DNA of 64,000 bases from Macrothele yani (GCA_039090855.1 CM077011.1:17919001-17983000); one strand, 5' to 3'; shown: positions 20,575 through 31,918, counted from the first letter of the stretch. A program made the numbers and translations. The notes: generated by a model not told the origin, from the sequence alone.

Positions 20575-22925
20575 ACTAACAATATGTACACTCAGGAGGA
20601 AGACGCCGGAAGCAACAAACGATATGAAGCCTCGGGAGGAAGACGTAGGGACCTGCTAACAATATGTGGAGCCAGGAGGAAGATGCAGCGACCTACTAAC
20701 AATATTTAAACCAAGGGCGGAGAAGAAGGGACCAACTAACAATACGTAGACTAATGGTGGTGATTCAAGGTCAAACTAACTCCGGAGGGAAACGCAAGAT
20801 CGACTAACACTATGCAGACCCAGGACGTAGACGCGAGGACAAACTAATAATATGAAGACCTAGGTGAAAGACGCAGGAACCAACTAACAATTCCTTTGGT
20901 CTAACAATATGTAGACCCAGGAAGTAGACGCAGAAGCCAAATAAGTAGACCCACGAGAAAGACGCAAGGACAAACTAAAAATATGTAGACCCAGGAGGAA
21001 GATGGAGGGACCAGCTAATAATTATAGAATTCGAAAATAAACGCAGGGACCTACTAACAATAAAAAGACTCAGCAACAAGACGCAGGGACAAACTAAATA
21101 TATTTAAACCCAGGACAAAGACGCAGGGACCAAAATAACCATTGCACACTCAGACTGATGATTTTTCATGGACCAACTAATAATATGTAGACGCAGGAAG
21201 AAGACTAAGGGACAAAGTAAAAATATGTAGACCCAGAAGCAAGACGTTAGGACACACTAACAATACGTAGAACTAGGAAGAAAACGCAGAACGGACTAAC
21301 TACATGTAGACGTAGGAAGTAGACGCATGGACCAATTAACAATATGCAGACCTTGTAGGAAGACGCAGGTACTAACTAACTGTATGCAGACCGACCCAGG
21401 AAGTAGACGCAGACACCAACTAACTATATGTAGACACAGGAGGAAGGCGCAGAGAACAACTAACAATATGTAGATTCAGGAGGAAGACGCCGAATCAAAC
21501 TAACAATATGTGAACCAAGGAGAAAGATACAAAGGCAAATTAACAATATGCAAACCCAGGAGGAAGACGCAGGGACAAACTAACAATATGTAGATTCATT
21601 AGGGAAACGCAGGACTGACCAACTCTATGTAGACCCAGAAAGTAGACGCAGGGACAAACGATCAATATGTACACCTAGAGGAAAGACGCAGGAACCAACT
21701 AACAATACGTAGACTCAGCAGGAAGACGCAGTGACAAACTAATAATATATGGACACTGGAGGGAAACGCAGGACCAACTAACAATATGTAGAACCAGGAG
21801 GAAGATGCAGGAACCAATAAGCGATATGAAGACTAAGGAGGAAGACGCAGAGACCTACTTACAATATGTAGACCCAGGAGGAAGATTCAGGGACCAACTA
21901 ACAATACGTAGACCAATGTTCATGATTTGGGGACAAACTAACAATATGTCAACTCAGAAGGTGAAACACAGGACCGACTAACTATATGTAGACCCAGGAA
22001 GTAGACACAGGGACAAACTAACAATGTGTAAACCTATAGGAAAGACGCAGGAACCATCTAACAATATGTAGACCCAGGAAGTAGACGCAGAAGCCAAATA
22101 AGTATACCCAAGAGGATGACGCAGGGACAAACTAAAAATATGGAGACCCAGGAAGTAGACGCAGAAGCCAAAAAAGTATACCCAAGAGGAAGACGTAGGG
22201 ACAAACTAAAAATATGGAGACCCAGGAGGAAGACAGAAGGACCAACAAATAATATGTAGAACTAGGAAGAAAACGCAGGGGCCTACTAACAATAAAAAGA
22301 CTCAGCAACAAGACGCAGGGACAAACTAAAAATATATAAACCCAGGACGAAGACGCAGGGACCAAATACCATTTGCAGACTCAGACTAACAGTATGTATT
22401 TGTGCGAAATTCATTGACCAACTAAAAATATGTAGACGCAGGAAGAGGACAAAGGGACAAAGTAAAAATACGTAGACCCGGGAGCAAGACGTTGGGACAA
22501 ACTAACAATGTATAGACACAGGAAGTAGACGCATGGACCAACTAACAATATATAGAACCAGGAGGAAGACACAGGGACCAACTAGCAATATATAGAACCA
22601 GGAGGAAGACATAGGGACCAACTAGCAATATATAGACTCAGAAGGGAAACGCAGGACTGACAAATTATATGTAGACCCAGGAAGTAAACGAAAGGAAACA
22701 CCAACAATTTGTAGACTTAGAGGAAAGACGCAGGGACCAACTAACAATATATAGACTCAGGAGGAAGACGCAGTGACAAATTAACAACATATAGACACAG
22801 GAGGGAAACGCAGGACCAATTAACAATATGTACAACCAGGAGGAAGATGCAGGAACCAACAAACGATATGAAGACTAAGAAGGAAGACGCAGGGACCAAC
22901 TAAGAATGTGTAGAACTAGGAGCAA
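20575..22925. repeat. Minisatellite of about 42-bp units, about 2.35 kb
   Basis: Units follow the pattern ACTAACAATATGTAGACCCA, GGAGGAAGACGCAGGGACCA, roughly 55 copies with much variation. Blocks of units recur at longer distance: the segment around 20920-21270 is repeated around 22070-22510 (spacing about 1.2 kb), and 21590-21850 recurs at 22630-22900 (about 1.0 kb). So there is higher-order structure. The open frames inside, such as 22132-22365 on the minus strand, only reflect the 42-bp period and are not called as genes. Confidence 0.88.
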
Positions 22926-24290
22926 GTCGCTGGTAAAGGTGCCGGTACGATTTCAAGTTACGTCGCTAGGCCTGCTCACTCTTTATCCTTGCTTTCACCA
23001 CAGTGATCTCTTCGATCAAATGTTTCACACGCCCTAGCGAGGACGACTAAACGTAGCAATGACAAGCCGTTTCCCCTTTTTTGTCTCCATATCCTAATAC
23101 GTTATTTGTTCGCAACCCAACATACCTACCCATTTGCATGGCGTTCCAACAATACTTCGTGACGCATTTTATATGTCGAACACGGGTAAGTAGACAGCAT
23201 CTATAAATCCATAAAATTCTCAGTTCATAGCCCTTTTCCCAATATAATGAAATTCTTTAATTGAATCCCAATTGTTAGGTGTACAATTTGGTTTCAATGT
23301 CCATGTATATTACAATTTTCACAAGCTTTCCTCTGTCTCAATGACTTTCTGGAGAGATTCTAACACACTTCAGCATCATTTAACGGAATTTCACTGTTGT
23401 TTTGAAGAGCCATTATTCTCTTTTTACCTACTTCACGTTCTGTATGAGAACACAAAATATATGTGCTCAAGAAACGTTTCTACTTCTATTTGTGCGAAAC
23501 ATATAAAAAGCCTTTCATCTCTTCGGGGCTTAATAATGAGCTGTAGAGATGCAAATTTAATATTTCTGCTTTGTTTCGCGCTGAAAGAAACATATTTCCA
23601 AGAGTCTAGACAGAAGAAAAAGGACTCAATTTTAAGCCGCTTATTTAAACACTGTTTCATTTTTCTTTTGACTAGCGACGGATTTTGCTACTTTTCTTAA
23701 AACTGCCATTTGCAGCCAAAAGACAAAGCCTAAAATAAGAGAACATCCAGCTAATTTTAACATGAAAGGTACTTCTGAATTTTTCAAATGTTTGACTAAA
23801 AGATTAGGGAGTACTTTGTTTTCAGAATAAATATTAGCTGATGGTCATTAACTCATATAGTAGTAGTAATTTCGGAAATAAATTAACAAAGTATTCCGAC
23901 ACATTACGAGGAATTTTCATTGAAAACTTGAGAAATCTGCGAAAGTTACCACACTTATTAAGACGCAAATGACATTCATTTGAAGTAAAAATACAAAAAA
24001 AAGCGATTCGTTAAATCGGAACTGTCAAACTAAATCAAATTCGATTTTTTAAAGCAACACACACAAAGTTGCCAGAGATAAACTTGAATCGTGCAAAACT
24101 TGTCTTTGCTCAATATGGAATAGCCGCGAAGATATGGAATTGTATATAATGTAAAAGGTATAAGCAAAGCTGGAACAACCAGCGTGGTATCGAAACTTCA
24201 CCACTCAGAATATAGTGTGAATGAAATGATGAGAAAGTAAGGCTGTCAAATCAATAAAATATGATTACAGACAATGCGAAGCAAAAATTT
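22926..24290. other. No feature recognised
   Basis: Spacer between the two minisatellites. The longest open frame (23272-23700, +, 142 codons) shows no domain, has unremarkable composition and overlaps an open frame on the other strand; I treat it as chance. Confidence 0.4.
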
Positions 24291-25086
24291 GTTTACGGTA
24301 CACAGACTGACTACAGGGTGGCAGTCAATCTTGTTTACAGTACATAGACTGACTGCATGGTGGTATTTAAGCTTGTTTCAGTGCACAGACTGACTACATG
24401 GTGGTAGTCAAGCCTGTTTACGGTACACAGACTGACTACAGGGTGGCACTCTAGCTTGTTTACAGTACACAGACTGACTACATGGTTGCAGTCAAGCTTG
24501 TTTACGGTACACGGAGTGACTGCAGGGTGGCACTCAAGCTTATTTACAGTACACAGACTGACTACATGGTAACAGTCAAGCTTAGTTACACTGCCCAGAC
24601 TGACCGCATGGTGGCAGTCAAGCTTGTTTACAGTACACAGACTGACTACAGGGTGGCAGTCAAGCTTGTTTACAGTACACAGACTGACTACAGGGTGGCA
24701 GTCAATCTTATTTACAGTACACAGACTGACTACATGGTGGTAGTCAAGCTTATTTACACTGCACAGACTGACCGCATGGTGGCAGTCAAGTTTGTTTACA
24801 GTACACAGACTGACTACATGGTGGCGGTCAAGCTTGTTTACAGTACACAGGCTGACTACATGGTGGCAGTCAAGCTTATTTACAGTACACAGACTGACCG
24901 CATGGTGGCAGTCAAGCTTGTTTACAGTACACAGACTGACTACAGGGTGGCAGTCAAGCTTGTTTACAGTACACAGAGAGACTACAGGGTGGCAGTCAAG
25001 CTTGTTTACGGTACACAGAGAGACTACAGGGTGGCAGTCAAGCTTGTTTACAGTACACAGACTGACTTCATTGGTGGTAGCCAATG
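24291..25086. repeat. Minisatellite of 42-bp units, about 19 copies
   Basis: The unit runs GTTTACAGTACACAGACTGA, CTACAGGGTGGCAGTCAAGCTT. Because 42 is a multiple of three, frames stay open along the array on both strands: a 249-codon frame on the minus strand repeats VSLCTVNKLDCHHV and a 212-codon frame on the plus strand repeats VAVKLVYSTQTDYM. Neither resembles a known protein, and opposite-strand frames of equal quality argue against a real gene. Units are closely similar, so this array is younger than the one at 20.6 kb. Confidence 0.9.
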
Positions 25087-25222
25087 CACTGTTAGAAATT
25101 ACATACGATTTCTAAGTTGAAAATCTCGTGCACCATCGAAAATCCACAATAAACGATGCAGTCACTGCACGATGTTAAAAAACCAGCGATGAAAGCGTAT
25201 CCATTATGCAAAAGCTTTAATA

Positions 25223-26619
25223 CACTGCTGGCCACCCAAAATGCAACACCAAGAAGGGCACGAGATAGCAAAGCCAGATTTACTGGACACATATCCACAG
25301 ATACAAAGATCAAACGAATGAGCTTACAGGCCCGTATGACTTACGAAACACGCAGACATCAATAGTTCGTGTGGCCTCCATGGCTGGCAATAAAGGCCGC
25401 GGCATCGAACGAAGGAGGCTTTGGATGTAGGCTTGGGGTATGTCGGTCCAGGCTGCTTCCACACGTTGCCACAGTTCATCAGGCGTAGAAGCGGGTGGTG
25501 CTTGCCTGGCTACTCGGTTGCCGATCAGCGACCACACGTGTTCGATGGGCGACATATCGGGAGAACAGGTGGGCCACGGCAGCATTGACACCTAGTGGGC
25601 CGTGAAGAATTGTTCCATGATGCGTGCCACGTGCGGGCGCGTATTGTTCTGTTGAAACATGGCCGCTGGCAGGTCCTGGAGGTAAGTGAGGACTACAGGT
25701 TCCAAAACGTCGGAGATCGGGCGGTGGCTGTTGAGTGTACCGGCGAGGCGTACCAGAGGGTGCGGGTGTCATATCCAATTGCACCCTAAAATATAATGCC
25801 AGGCGACAGACCGGTATGACGATGCATAATGCAGGCGTCATACAGTCTCTCGCCGTGGTGCCGCCACACGCCGATCTGACCATCGTGGTGTTGCAGGCAG
25901 AAGCGGGATTTGTTGGAGAAGACAATATTGTGCCATTCCGTAGTCCAGGTGCGGCGTTTAACGGTCCACTGCCACCGCACTCGCTGGTGGTGTAACGTCA
26001 ATGGTAATCGGAGTAATGGGCGCCGTGCGACAAGTCCCCGCTCCTGTAGACGACGTCGAACGATACGTGCTGACAAAGCTTGTTGCGTAACACACCCTAA
26101 TTCCTGCGCTAACGTTCGTGATGTGGCGGTGCGAGCCGTCAATGCCCGCCACACAACATGCCGGTCCCCTCGTTCGGCGGTGTGACGTGGCTGCGGCAAT
26201 CTCTCGCGTCGGTCCGTCCGTCCCTCCTGCACCCACCGAATCCATACTCGCCTCACTGTGGCTGGATGTCGTCGCACACGGGCGCCGATATCTCGGTACG
26301 ATAAACCGCTGTCGCGATAAGCCACTATTCGTCCTCTGTCGAACTCCGAAACGTGCTGGAATGACTGCCGTATTCTGCGACGAGGCATCAGGAAGCTTCC
26401 CATGCACAGGTCCGGCAGCACAGCACACTTTCACTACTTACACCCCGCCTTCTGTGCACCCTTCTTATGGTGCTTCTGGTGGCGTGCTGGGCGCACATGA
26501 AATACATATGCCCTGCAATGCTAATCGTTTGCAAGTCCTCTACCAGGCGACGCATGCTGCGAATTTCAGGCCAATCGGATGCTTCCTTTTTGGTGTTGCA
26601 GTTTGGGTGGACAGCAGTG
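25223..26619 (-). mobile_element. Tc1-like element nested in the left arm
   Basis: Ends: CACTGCTGGCCACCCAAAAT at the left and, on the other strand, CACTGCTGTCCACCCAAACT at the right, continuing with GCAACACCAA. TA duplications sit at 25221-25222 and 26620-26621. Removing it restores the outer arm as CTTTAATACATTAAAAATG, which matches the intact right arm. Length 1397 bp. Confidence 0.92.
25360..26421 (-). pseudogene. Tc1-like transposase with both aspartates changed
   Basis: From 26421 one frame is open for 211 codons: MPRRRIRQSFQHVSEFDRGR, a first helix-turn-helix (GLSYRDIGARVRRHPATVRR), a second DNA-binding region, then WTTEWHNIVFSNKSRFCLQ. The usual SDESRF reads SNKSRF. After a stop and frame change, AAMFQQNNTRPHVARIMEQF follows, with asparagine for the second aspartate. 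The glutamate is kept in SPDMSPIEHVWSLIGNR. The copy ends LLRSMPRPLLPAMEA. Loss of two of the three catalytic residues means it is dead even without the frameshift. Confidence 0.9.
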
Positions 26620-26751
26620 TACATTAAAAATGCGATATACATTTTAAAATACATCACGAGATCTGTCGAAACGGCAGCCGTCCCATCATCAGATAAAATA
26701 CACTACTAACGGGTGCATGAGGAACAGAGAGCTAAATACAGTCTGATGGTA

Positions 26752-26905
26752 ATGTATGACGTGAATGGTTGTTACACATGGCTAGATAAAAGATGACGTG
26801 AATGGTTGTTACATATCGGTATGTAAAAGATGACGTGAGTGGTTGTCACACATCGGTAGGTAAAAGTTGACGTGAATGGTTATCACACATCGGTAGGTGA
26901 AAGAT
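26752..26905 (+). repeat. Four 38-bp tandem units before the mariner start
   Basis: The unit is GATGACGTGAATGGTTGTTA, CACATCGGTAGGTAAAA. Four copies run directly up to the ATG at about 26905. They may belong to the untranslated leader of the mariner element; a promoter role is only a guess. Confidence 0.8.
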
Positions 26906-27959
26906 GTCAAGCGTTACTGCATTTATTCGACACTGCATTCGTTACGAATTTCATCAAGGAAAAAGTGCTGCAAAAACATGTGTATCGATCTGTTCTGTCC
27001 TGGGGGAGAATTTTGTATCGAAAAGCACGTGTGAGGTTTTGGTTTAGACGGTTTTAAAGCAGGTGATTTTGATGTTAGCGATCGAGAAAGTAGAGGCTCC
27101 TCGCACAAGGTTGCACATGTGGAACTGCAAGCATTGCTGAATGAAAATTCGTCTCAAACGCAAAAAATACCTACGTGTAAAACTGGGGGATAACTCAACA
27201 AGCCATTTCCAATCATTTACGCCCAATGGGAAAGATTCGGAAGAAAGGAAAATGGATGCCACATGACTTGAGCCAGAAGAACAAGGATGAGCGTGTCATG
27301 AAGTGTTTGAATCTGTTGAGTAAAAAACACAGAAAGCCTTTCCTGTGGAAAATCGTTACAAAAAGTGGATATCCCAAACGCAAAAAAACACTGCGTAGAC
27401 CCCTGTAAAGCAAAGACTTCGACACCGAAACGCAATATTCACTCCAATAAAATTCTGCTGCGCAGCTGGAAGAATATGAAGAGTCTCAATTATGAACTAT
27501 TGGAACATGGTCAAACTGTTACTGCTGATCGCTACAAGCAACAATTGCTGCGATTGAAACAGGAAATCTGACGTAAACGTCCATTCACAGGCAAAAGTTT
27601 GCGTCCCGTGAAATTACTGCATGACAACGCTAGGCCGCGTGTCGCGAAATCTGTCAAGGAAACGTTATTGACGCTTGGCTGGGAAGATTTGGAGCATTCG
27701 GCGTATATAGTCCCGACATAGTTCCTTCAGCCTATCATTTGTTCCGACGATGCAACACGGTTTGTCTGCTGTACGGTTCCGGACATGTGACGAACTGCAA
27801 AAATGTGTTGACGAATTCATCGCGTCCCACGACGAAGCATTCTTCATGGCTGGAATCCGTCAGCTGCCCGACCGATGGCAGAAGGTGATAGATAATGACG
27901 ACGCATATTTTGATTCCAAAAGGTATTGTTGCGTTGTCTTAAAACGCTTCAAAACTTAA
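26905..27959 (+). pseudogene. mariner transposase, decayed
   Basis: Begins MSSVTAFIRHCIRYEFHQGK, then KTCVSICSVLGENFVSKST, VWFRRFKAGDFDVSDRESRG (mariner linker), a heavily shifted middle, then KNMKSLNYELLEHGQTVTAD and [32 protein letters not shown] (second aspartate), and in another frame MQHGLSAVRFRTCDELQKCV, DEFIASHDEAFFMAGIRQLP and RWQKVIDNDDAYFDS at the C-terminus. The order matches a full mariner transposase. The first catalytic block is not recognisable. Several frameshifts and stops; pseudogene. Confidence 0.85.
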
Positions 27960-28166
27960 TTGTACACCTAATAATACTCTGTTATTAGTGTATTTTACCT
28001 GATGATGGGACGGCTGCCGTCTCGACAGATCTCGTGATGTATTTTAAAGTGTATATAGCATTTTTAATGTATTAAAGCTTTTGCAAGGTGAATATACATA
28101 CATCGCTGATGTTTTAACATCGTGCAGCGACAGCATCGTTTGGTGTGGATTTTACATACGATTTCT

Positions 28167-28966
28167 GACAAAGCAAGGGGAAAAATTTATTTCCATACTA
28201 GTGTAATCTAATAATAGTAGTCAGCACACTGTGCGCTTTTATCTAAAATACAGCACCGCATTACGACAAAATGTTATATAGTAACCGGACGGCATATTGA
28301 ATCACGACCAAAATACCTGTATCTTGGTACAACTGCTGGAATAACCATTTTACCTGATGATGGGACGCGGAAAATAGATGGTAAATAGAACAGATTATGG
28401 GCAAAATAGATTACGCCCTATCATGATAATCCACATTCAGTAAGTGATAAATCAGCAAATCTGTATGGCCAGAGAAGACTCTGTAGAAAACGTAGACTAC
28501 ACCAAAGTCTGTACTCTCCGGAAAATAAGACATTAAAATCGCTAGATATCGTTTCTATATACTCCAGCAAAAAGATAACTGTTAGTACACTTTTTCGCGC
28601 CCAACCCAAAATAGAAGAGCTCTTAATTTTGGTGGCAACATGCATCAGTCAAAACTGCTTTATTTTCTGAAAACAATTTTATAGATAGATTTCTGCTCTA
28701 GAAATGGGGAAGCTGCTATCTCCAATTCTTTGTGAAATTTCTATGGAACTTTTTGAATACAAGCTGATCAACGCGATGTCTTTAATTTTTGGCTATCCTA
28801 CGTTGAAGTCTTTTCCATCCTCCTGGAGGGTGATCTTTATAAATTATTTGGGCCCAAAGATCAGTTGATTAGACTCATATACTCAATTCACTTTTGAATT
28901 TGAGCTAGATGGGTTTCTTCTTTTTCTAACCGTACTAGTTTCGCGGTGTGGGGATTCATTCATCAC
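28167..28966. other. No gene; short copy of an arm motif near 28350
   Basis: ATTTTACCTGATGATGGGACG at 28348-28368 repeats part of the 25-28 kb inverted arms. Otherwise nothing recognised. Confidence 0.45.
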
Positions 28967-28968
28967 TA

Positions 28969-30265
28969 CAGTGCTGGGAAAAACTAAGACCAATCGAAAA
29001 ATCGCAAATTCTAGAACACCAGAGGATAGCACATTATGATATGGCATTGACGTGCTGCAAAAGAGGAATATGTCTCGCTAATATTTGTTTAAAAAAAATT
29101 TAAATTTTACTAAACACAGCATTTTATAATTTTCGAATGCTAAACAGCTTGGAAATAAATACAAGGCCAGTCATTTTTGCTGACGTCACAGCCTAAATCG
29201 TCATATTTTATTGTGTTGGGATCCTAGAATCGTGAATCATTGTACGCAGTTGGTTGCGCAATACATCTATGCTTTTCAATGTGGAAAGCGAAACCCTTAT
29301 CGACGATCGAACAAGGTAAAGTCTTTGCTTTCAAAGCATGTGGAATGAATGGACATGAAATTTCAATGACAAATGAATAGATTCAAGTCTGCTGCAAATA
29401 CTTTTCTGCAAGATTCCGGAAAGTATGGCAAACGAAGATGCATAGGTAGCCCATGTCTTATCTCTCGTCAAAAGAGAGCCATTTTCTGTCAGATGTGTCA
29501 TAACAACCTACCGTCATCTGAAATTAGAAGTGATTTAGGCTTATCTTGTTTCTGCTGAGCGGTTCGTAATGTGTTACGTAGAAATCTGAACAGTCGGTAG
29601 TCAAACACAAAAACATAACCTCCTCTCACAAAAAGCATAAGGAGTCCCGAACTGCATTTACTAAAAAGCATCTGACTCTTGGTATTAAGAGGGATGATGC
29701 GTTTTACGATGAAAAAATGTTTAATCTAGACGGTCCGGACGGTAATGAATATTACCGGCAAAGACTCTGTCATGATAAAGCTTAATTTTCAAAGCGACAA
29801 TTCACTGGTCATTCTGTGATGGTGTGGAGTGATATCGCAGCTAAAGATACGACCCCACTTACTTTTCAGCCACCAAGAACAAATTCTGAAACCTATCAGA
29901 GTATGTTGTTCGAACTTTGGTTGCCTGAGGCACCGCTCATCACATCTGGGGACTACATCTTTCAACAGGATAATACTTCGATTCGTGTGCATGCTTCCAC
30001 AAAATCATGGTGTGAGGCCAATGACGTAAAGCTATTTGACTGGCCAGCCAACAGTTCCTGTTTGAATCCCATAAAAAATCTGTGGGGCATGTTGGCCCGC
30101 GAAGTATACAGAAATCGTCAGCAGCGTCAGAAACAAGAAGGGCTAATTACAGCCATCAAACGAGCCTGAGAAAACATTCCCAAAAATATTTAAATGGGAC
30201 TGATGGTACCTCTGACTACAGGAATGTTCCGAATCATCGATAAACGGGGAAATAATCTTCGTTAA
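28969..30265 (+). mobile_element. Tc3-like element, left end only
   Basis: A TA at 28967-28968 is followed by CAGTGCTGGGAAAAACTAAG, which looks like a Tc1/Tc3 terminal repeat. The coding region follows from about 29290. No matching right end was found after 30265, so the copy may be truncated. Confidence 0.6.
29290..30265 (+). pseudogene. Tc3-like transposase, glutamate lost
   Basis: N-terminal part KPLSTIEQGKVFAFKACGMN, then a broken region, then FYDEKMFNLDGPDGNEYYRQ (first aspartate in YDEK), FSKRQFTGHSVMVWSDIAAK, NSETYQSMLFELWLPE, YIFQQDNTSIRVHASTKSW (second aspartate), and FDWPANSSCLNPIKNLWGML. The catalytic glutamate of the usual NPIENLWG is lysine here. Later, in the same or a neighbouring frame, AREVYRNRQQRQKQEGLITA and NIPKNI follow. 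The FNLDGPDG block is characteristic of Tc3 relatives. The lysine and the stops make it non-functional. Confidence 0.85.
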
Positions 30266-30434
30266 TAGTATACTTTCGGCTAAAAACCTTACTGGCGTTA
30301 TAGATTTTTCCATGATGCGCGGGTGTCCCTCTCTCTACTAACCCAGGTTTTAATCAATAACATCGTGAATAATTACAGTAATTGAATGATATTTGGTAAG
30401 AACAAACCTTCAACCACGGAAAACTGAAAAATAT

Positions 30435-30580
30435 CATAACATATGTTGAAAGTGTCCGCCCTGTGCATTAAGACAAACTTTAACTCCATATTTTGCAAAG
30501 TTCGCGCCATTTGGTCCAAGCGTGATCGTTGCAACTGCGTCGCGGATGTTGTCCTTTAAAGCCTGTTGGCGCACTCGTTG
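30435..30580 (-). pseudogene. mariner-like transposase C-terminus, inverted piece
   Basis: Minus strand: QALKDNIRDAVATITLGPNG, KYGVKVCLNAQGGHFQHML and a stop. The plus-strand piece ends with the equivalent EALKNDIGDGVATITPEE and VQACLKAQGGYFQHLL. So the two are the same gene end in opposite directions. Confidence 0.75.
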
Positions 30581-30649
30581 TGACCTTGAACATGCAAGGT
30601 CCGTGATACATGAATGCACAAAACACGCGTATGTAGGCAGAGGCAAAGC

Positions 30650-31160
30650 CTCACTCATTTATCGAGAAACCACTTCACGCACAAAAAGATTGGAGTGGAG
30701 TGCGCACTGTCACATGGGCGGTTCATTGGGCTCATCTGTTTTCAGGGTACGGTCCCAACAGCCGTCTACAAGGAAACTTTTCAGGCATTCGTTAACCAAC
30801 TGCACCCTGAAGAGCTGACAACTGGATATTTTCAACAAGATGGGGCAACTTGCCATGCATCACATGTGAGTATCGCTGAAATTGAGTTATTGTTTGGAGA
30901 TCGCGTGATTTCTAAAGGAATGTGGCCTCCTCGATCTCCTGACCTGACACCCCGTGACCTGATTTCTTTCTATTCTCCAGGTATCTCAAATTTGTAGTGT
31001 TTCAAAACAAGCCGATAATCCTTGAGGCATTGAAGAACGACATAGGTGATGGAGTGGCAACGATTACGCCGGAGGAACCGGCGCAAACGTTCCGAAGTAT
31101 GGAGCTTAGTGTTCAAGCCTGTCTCAAAGCACAGGGCGGATACTTTCAACATCTATTATG
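30650..31160 (+). pseudogene. mariner-like transposase catalytic and C-terminal part
   Basis: HFTHKKIGVECALSHGRFIG, TVPTAVYKETFQAFVNQLHP, TGYFQQDGATCHASHVSIAE (second aspartate) and KGMWPPRSPDLTPRDLISF (third aspartate region; DDxD type) are in one frame to a stop at 30997. A frameshift near 30970 leads to FQNKPIILEALKNDIGDGVA and LKAQGGYFQHLL with its stop. The part with the first aspartate and the DNA-binding domain are absent. Same broad type as the core at 35175-35560. Confidence 0.8.
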
Positions 31161-31394
31161 ATATGGTTCTGTTTTCTATGGATGGAAGTATATTCTTCCC
31201 AAAATATCATTGAACTACTGTAATTATTCACAATATTATTAATAAAAACTTGGGTAAAGTAGCGAGTGGGACACACTGTATAGTGAGGAAATTATGCAAA
31301 CAACAATATGTCTCATACAATGTAGCAAGTCAGCATTAAAATACTAAAATACTTGTTGTATATCTTGCTTTCTCATCTCATTGATATGCACTTC

Positions 31395-31620
31395 GCCTTC
31401 CCAGTGGCGCAGTGGTCTAAGCGTTGGCTTTTGACCATTCGTCTGAGTAGGTACAGTGTTCGAACCCCCTGTGAGATATGTATTTTGTATTTGTCTTATG
31501 CCACTGGTTCTCTCCCTTCCCTCGAACAAGTAGCACTAAACTAGGAACGGTCGACTGCTTATAGCCCACCTATTTGCTGACGGTGGTCGTTAAACCCTCC
31601 TTCTATCAATCAATCAAATC
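31395..31620 (+). mobile_element. SINE family A with 8-bp target-site duplication
   Basis: TGCACTTC is found at 31387-31394 and 31621-31628. Head GCCTTCCCAGTGGCGCAGTG, GTCTAAGCGTTGGC, B-box-like GTTCGAACCCC, body AACGGTCGACTGCTTATA, tail TATCAATCAATCAAA. The tail shows an ATCA repeat rather than poly(A). Confidence 0.85.
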
Positions 31621-31918
31621 TGCACTTCATCAATAACGACGCGCAGTGTTATGTATTCTCCAGTGGCCTTAACGTTTTCCCCACTATACTGTTTATCGCA
31701 AACCACTTGCTGTTAGTTTACCTCTAACAAGATCAAACCACTGCGTCTGAAACAAAACCAGCGCCTTTTACACACAGTCGAGTGACATTATTGTTACCAC
31801 CTCATACTTTTGACGTCAATAGCGCGTAGGAAATGAAAGAAGGCACGTGTCGTTAACTGGCTTGAAGGGCACATACGGTGTGTTGTAGGCATTTTGAAAA
31901 CACATCACTCGTTGCTGT

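Larger units (their letters stand above)
25137..28158 (+). mobile_element. mariner-type unit with about 180-bp inverted repeats, split by Tc1
   Basis: The left arm (25137-25222 plus 26620-26710, once the Tc1 is removed) is the inverted copy of the right arm (27985-28158). Shared blocks include TGCACGATGTTAAAA, GCAAAAGCTTTAATA, CATTAAAAATG and CACGAGATCTGTCGA. Inside are four 38-bp tandem units and a mariner transposase gene. Mariner inverted repeats are usually near 30 bp, so these are unusually long. TTACATACGATTTCT occurs just outside on both sides (25099-25113 and 28152-28166). Confidence 0.75.
30318..31280. mobile_element. mariner-like element made of two inverted 3' parts
   Basis: Both ends are the same 3' terminal sequence: left GGTTTTAATCAATAACATCG, and on the other strand of the right end GTTTTTATTAATAATATTGT; both continue GAATAATTACAGTA. 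The left part (30435-30580) encodes the transposase C-terminus on the minus strand, and the right part (about 30650-31160) encodes the catalytic and C-terminal region on the plus strand. The N-terminal half is missing. This is an inverted chimera of two partial copies. Confidence 0.7.

Noticed and set aside
22132..22862. Hydrophobic repeated frames in the first minisatellite as membrane proteins
   Set aside because: Same reason: they are the minisatellite read on the minus strand.
23272..23700. 142-codon open frame as a gene
   Set aside because: No motif, AT-rich background, overlapped by another frame on the opposite strand.
24335..25084. 249-codon open frame of 14-residue repeats as a repetitive protein gene
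   Set aside because: It exists only because the 42-bp unit is divisible by three; the opposite strand has an equally good frame, and no start context or domain is visible.
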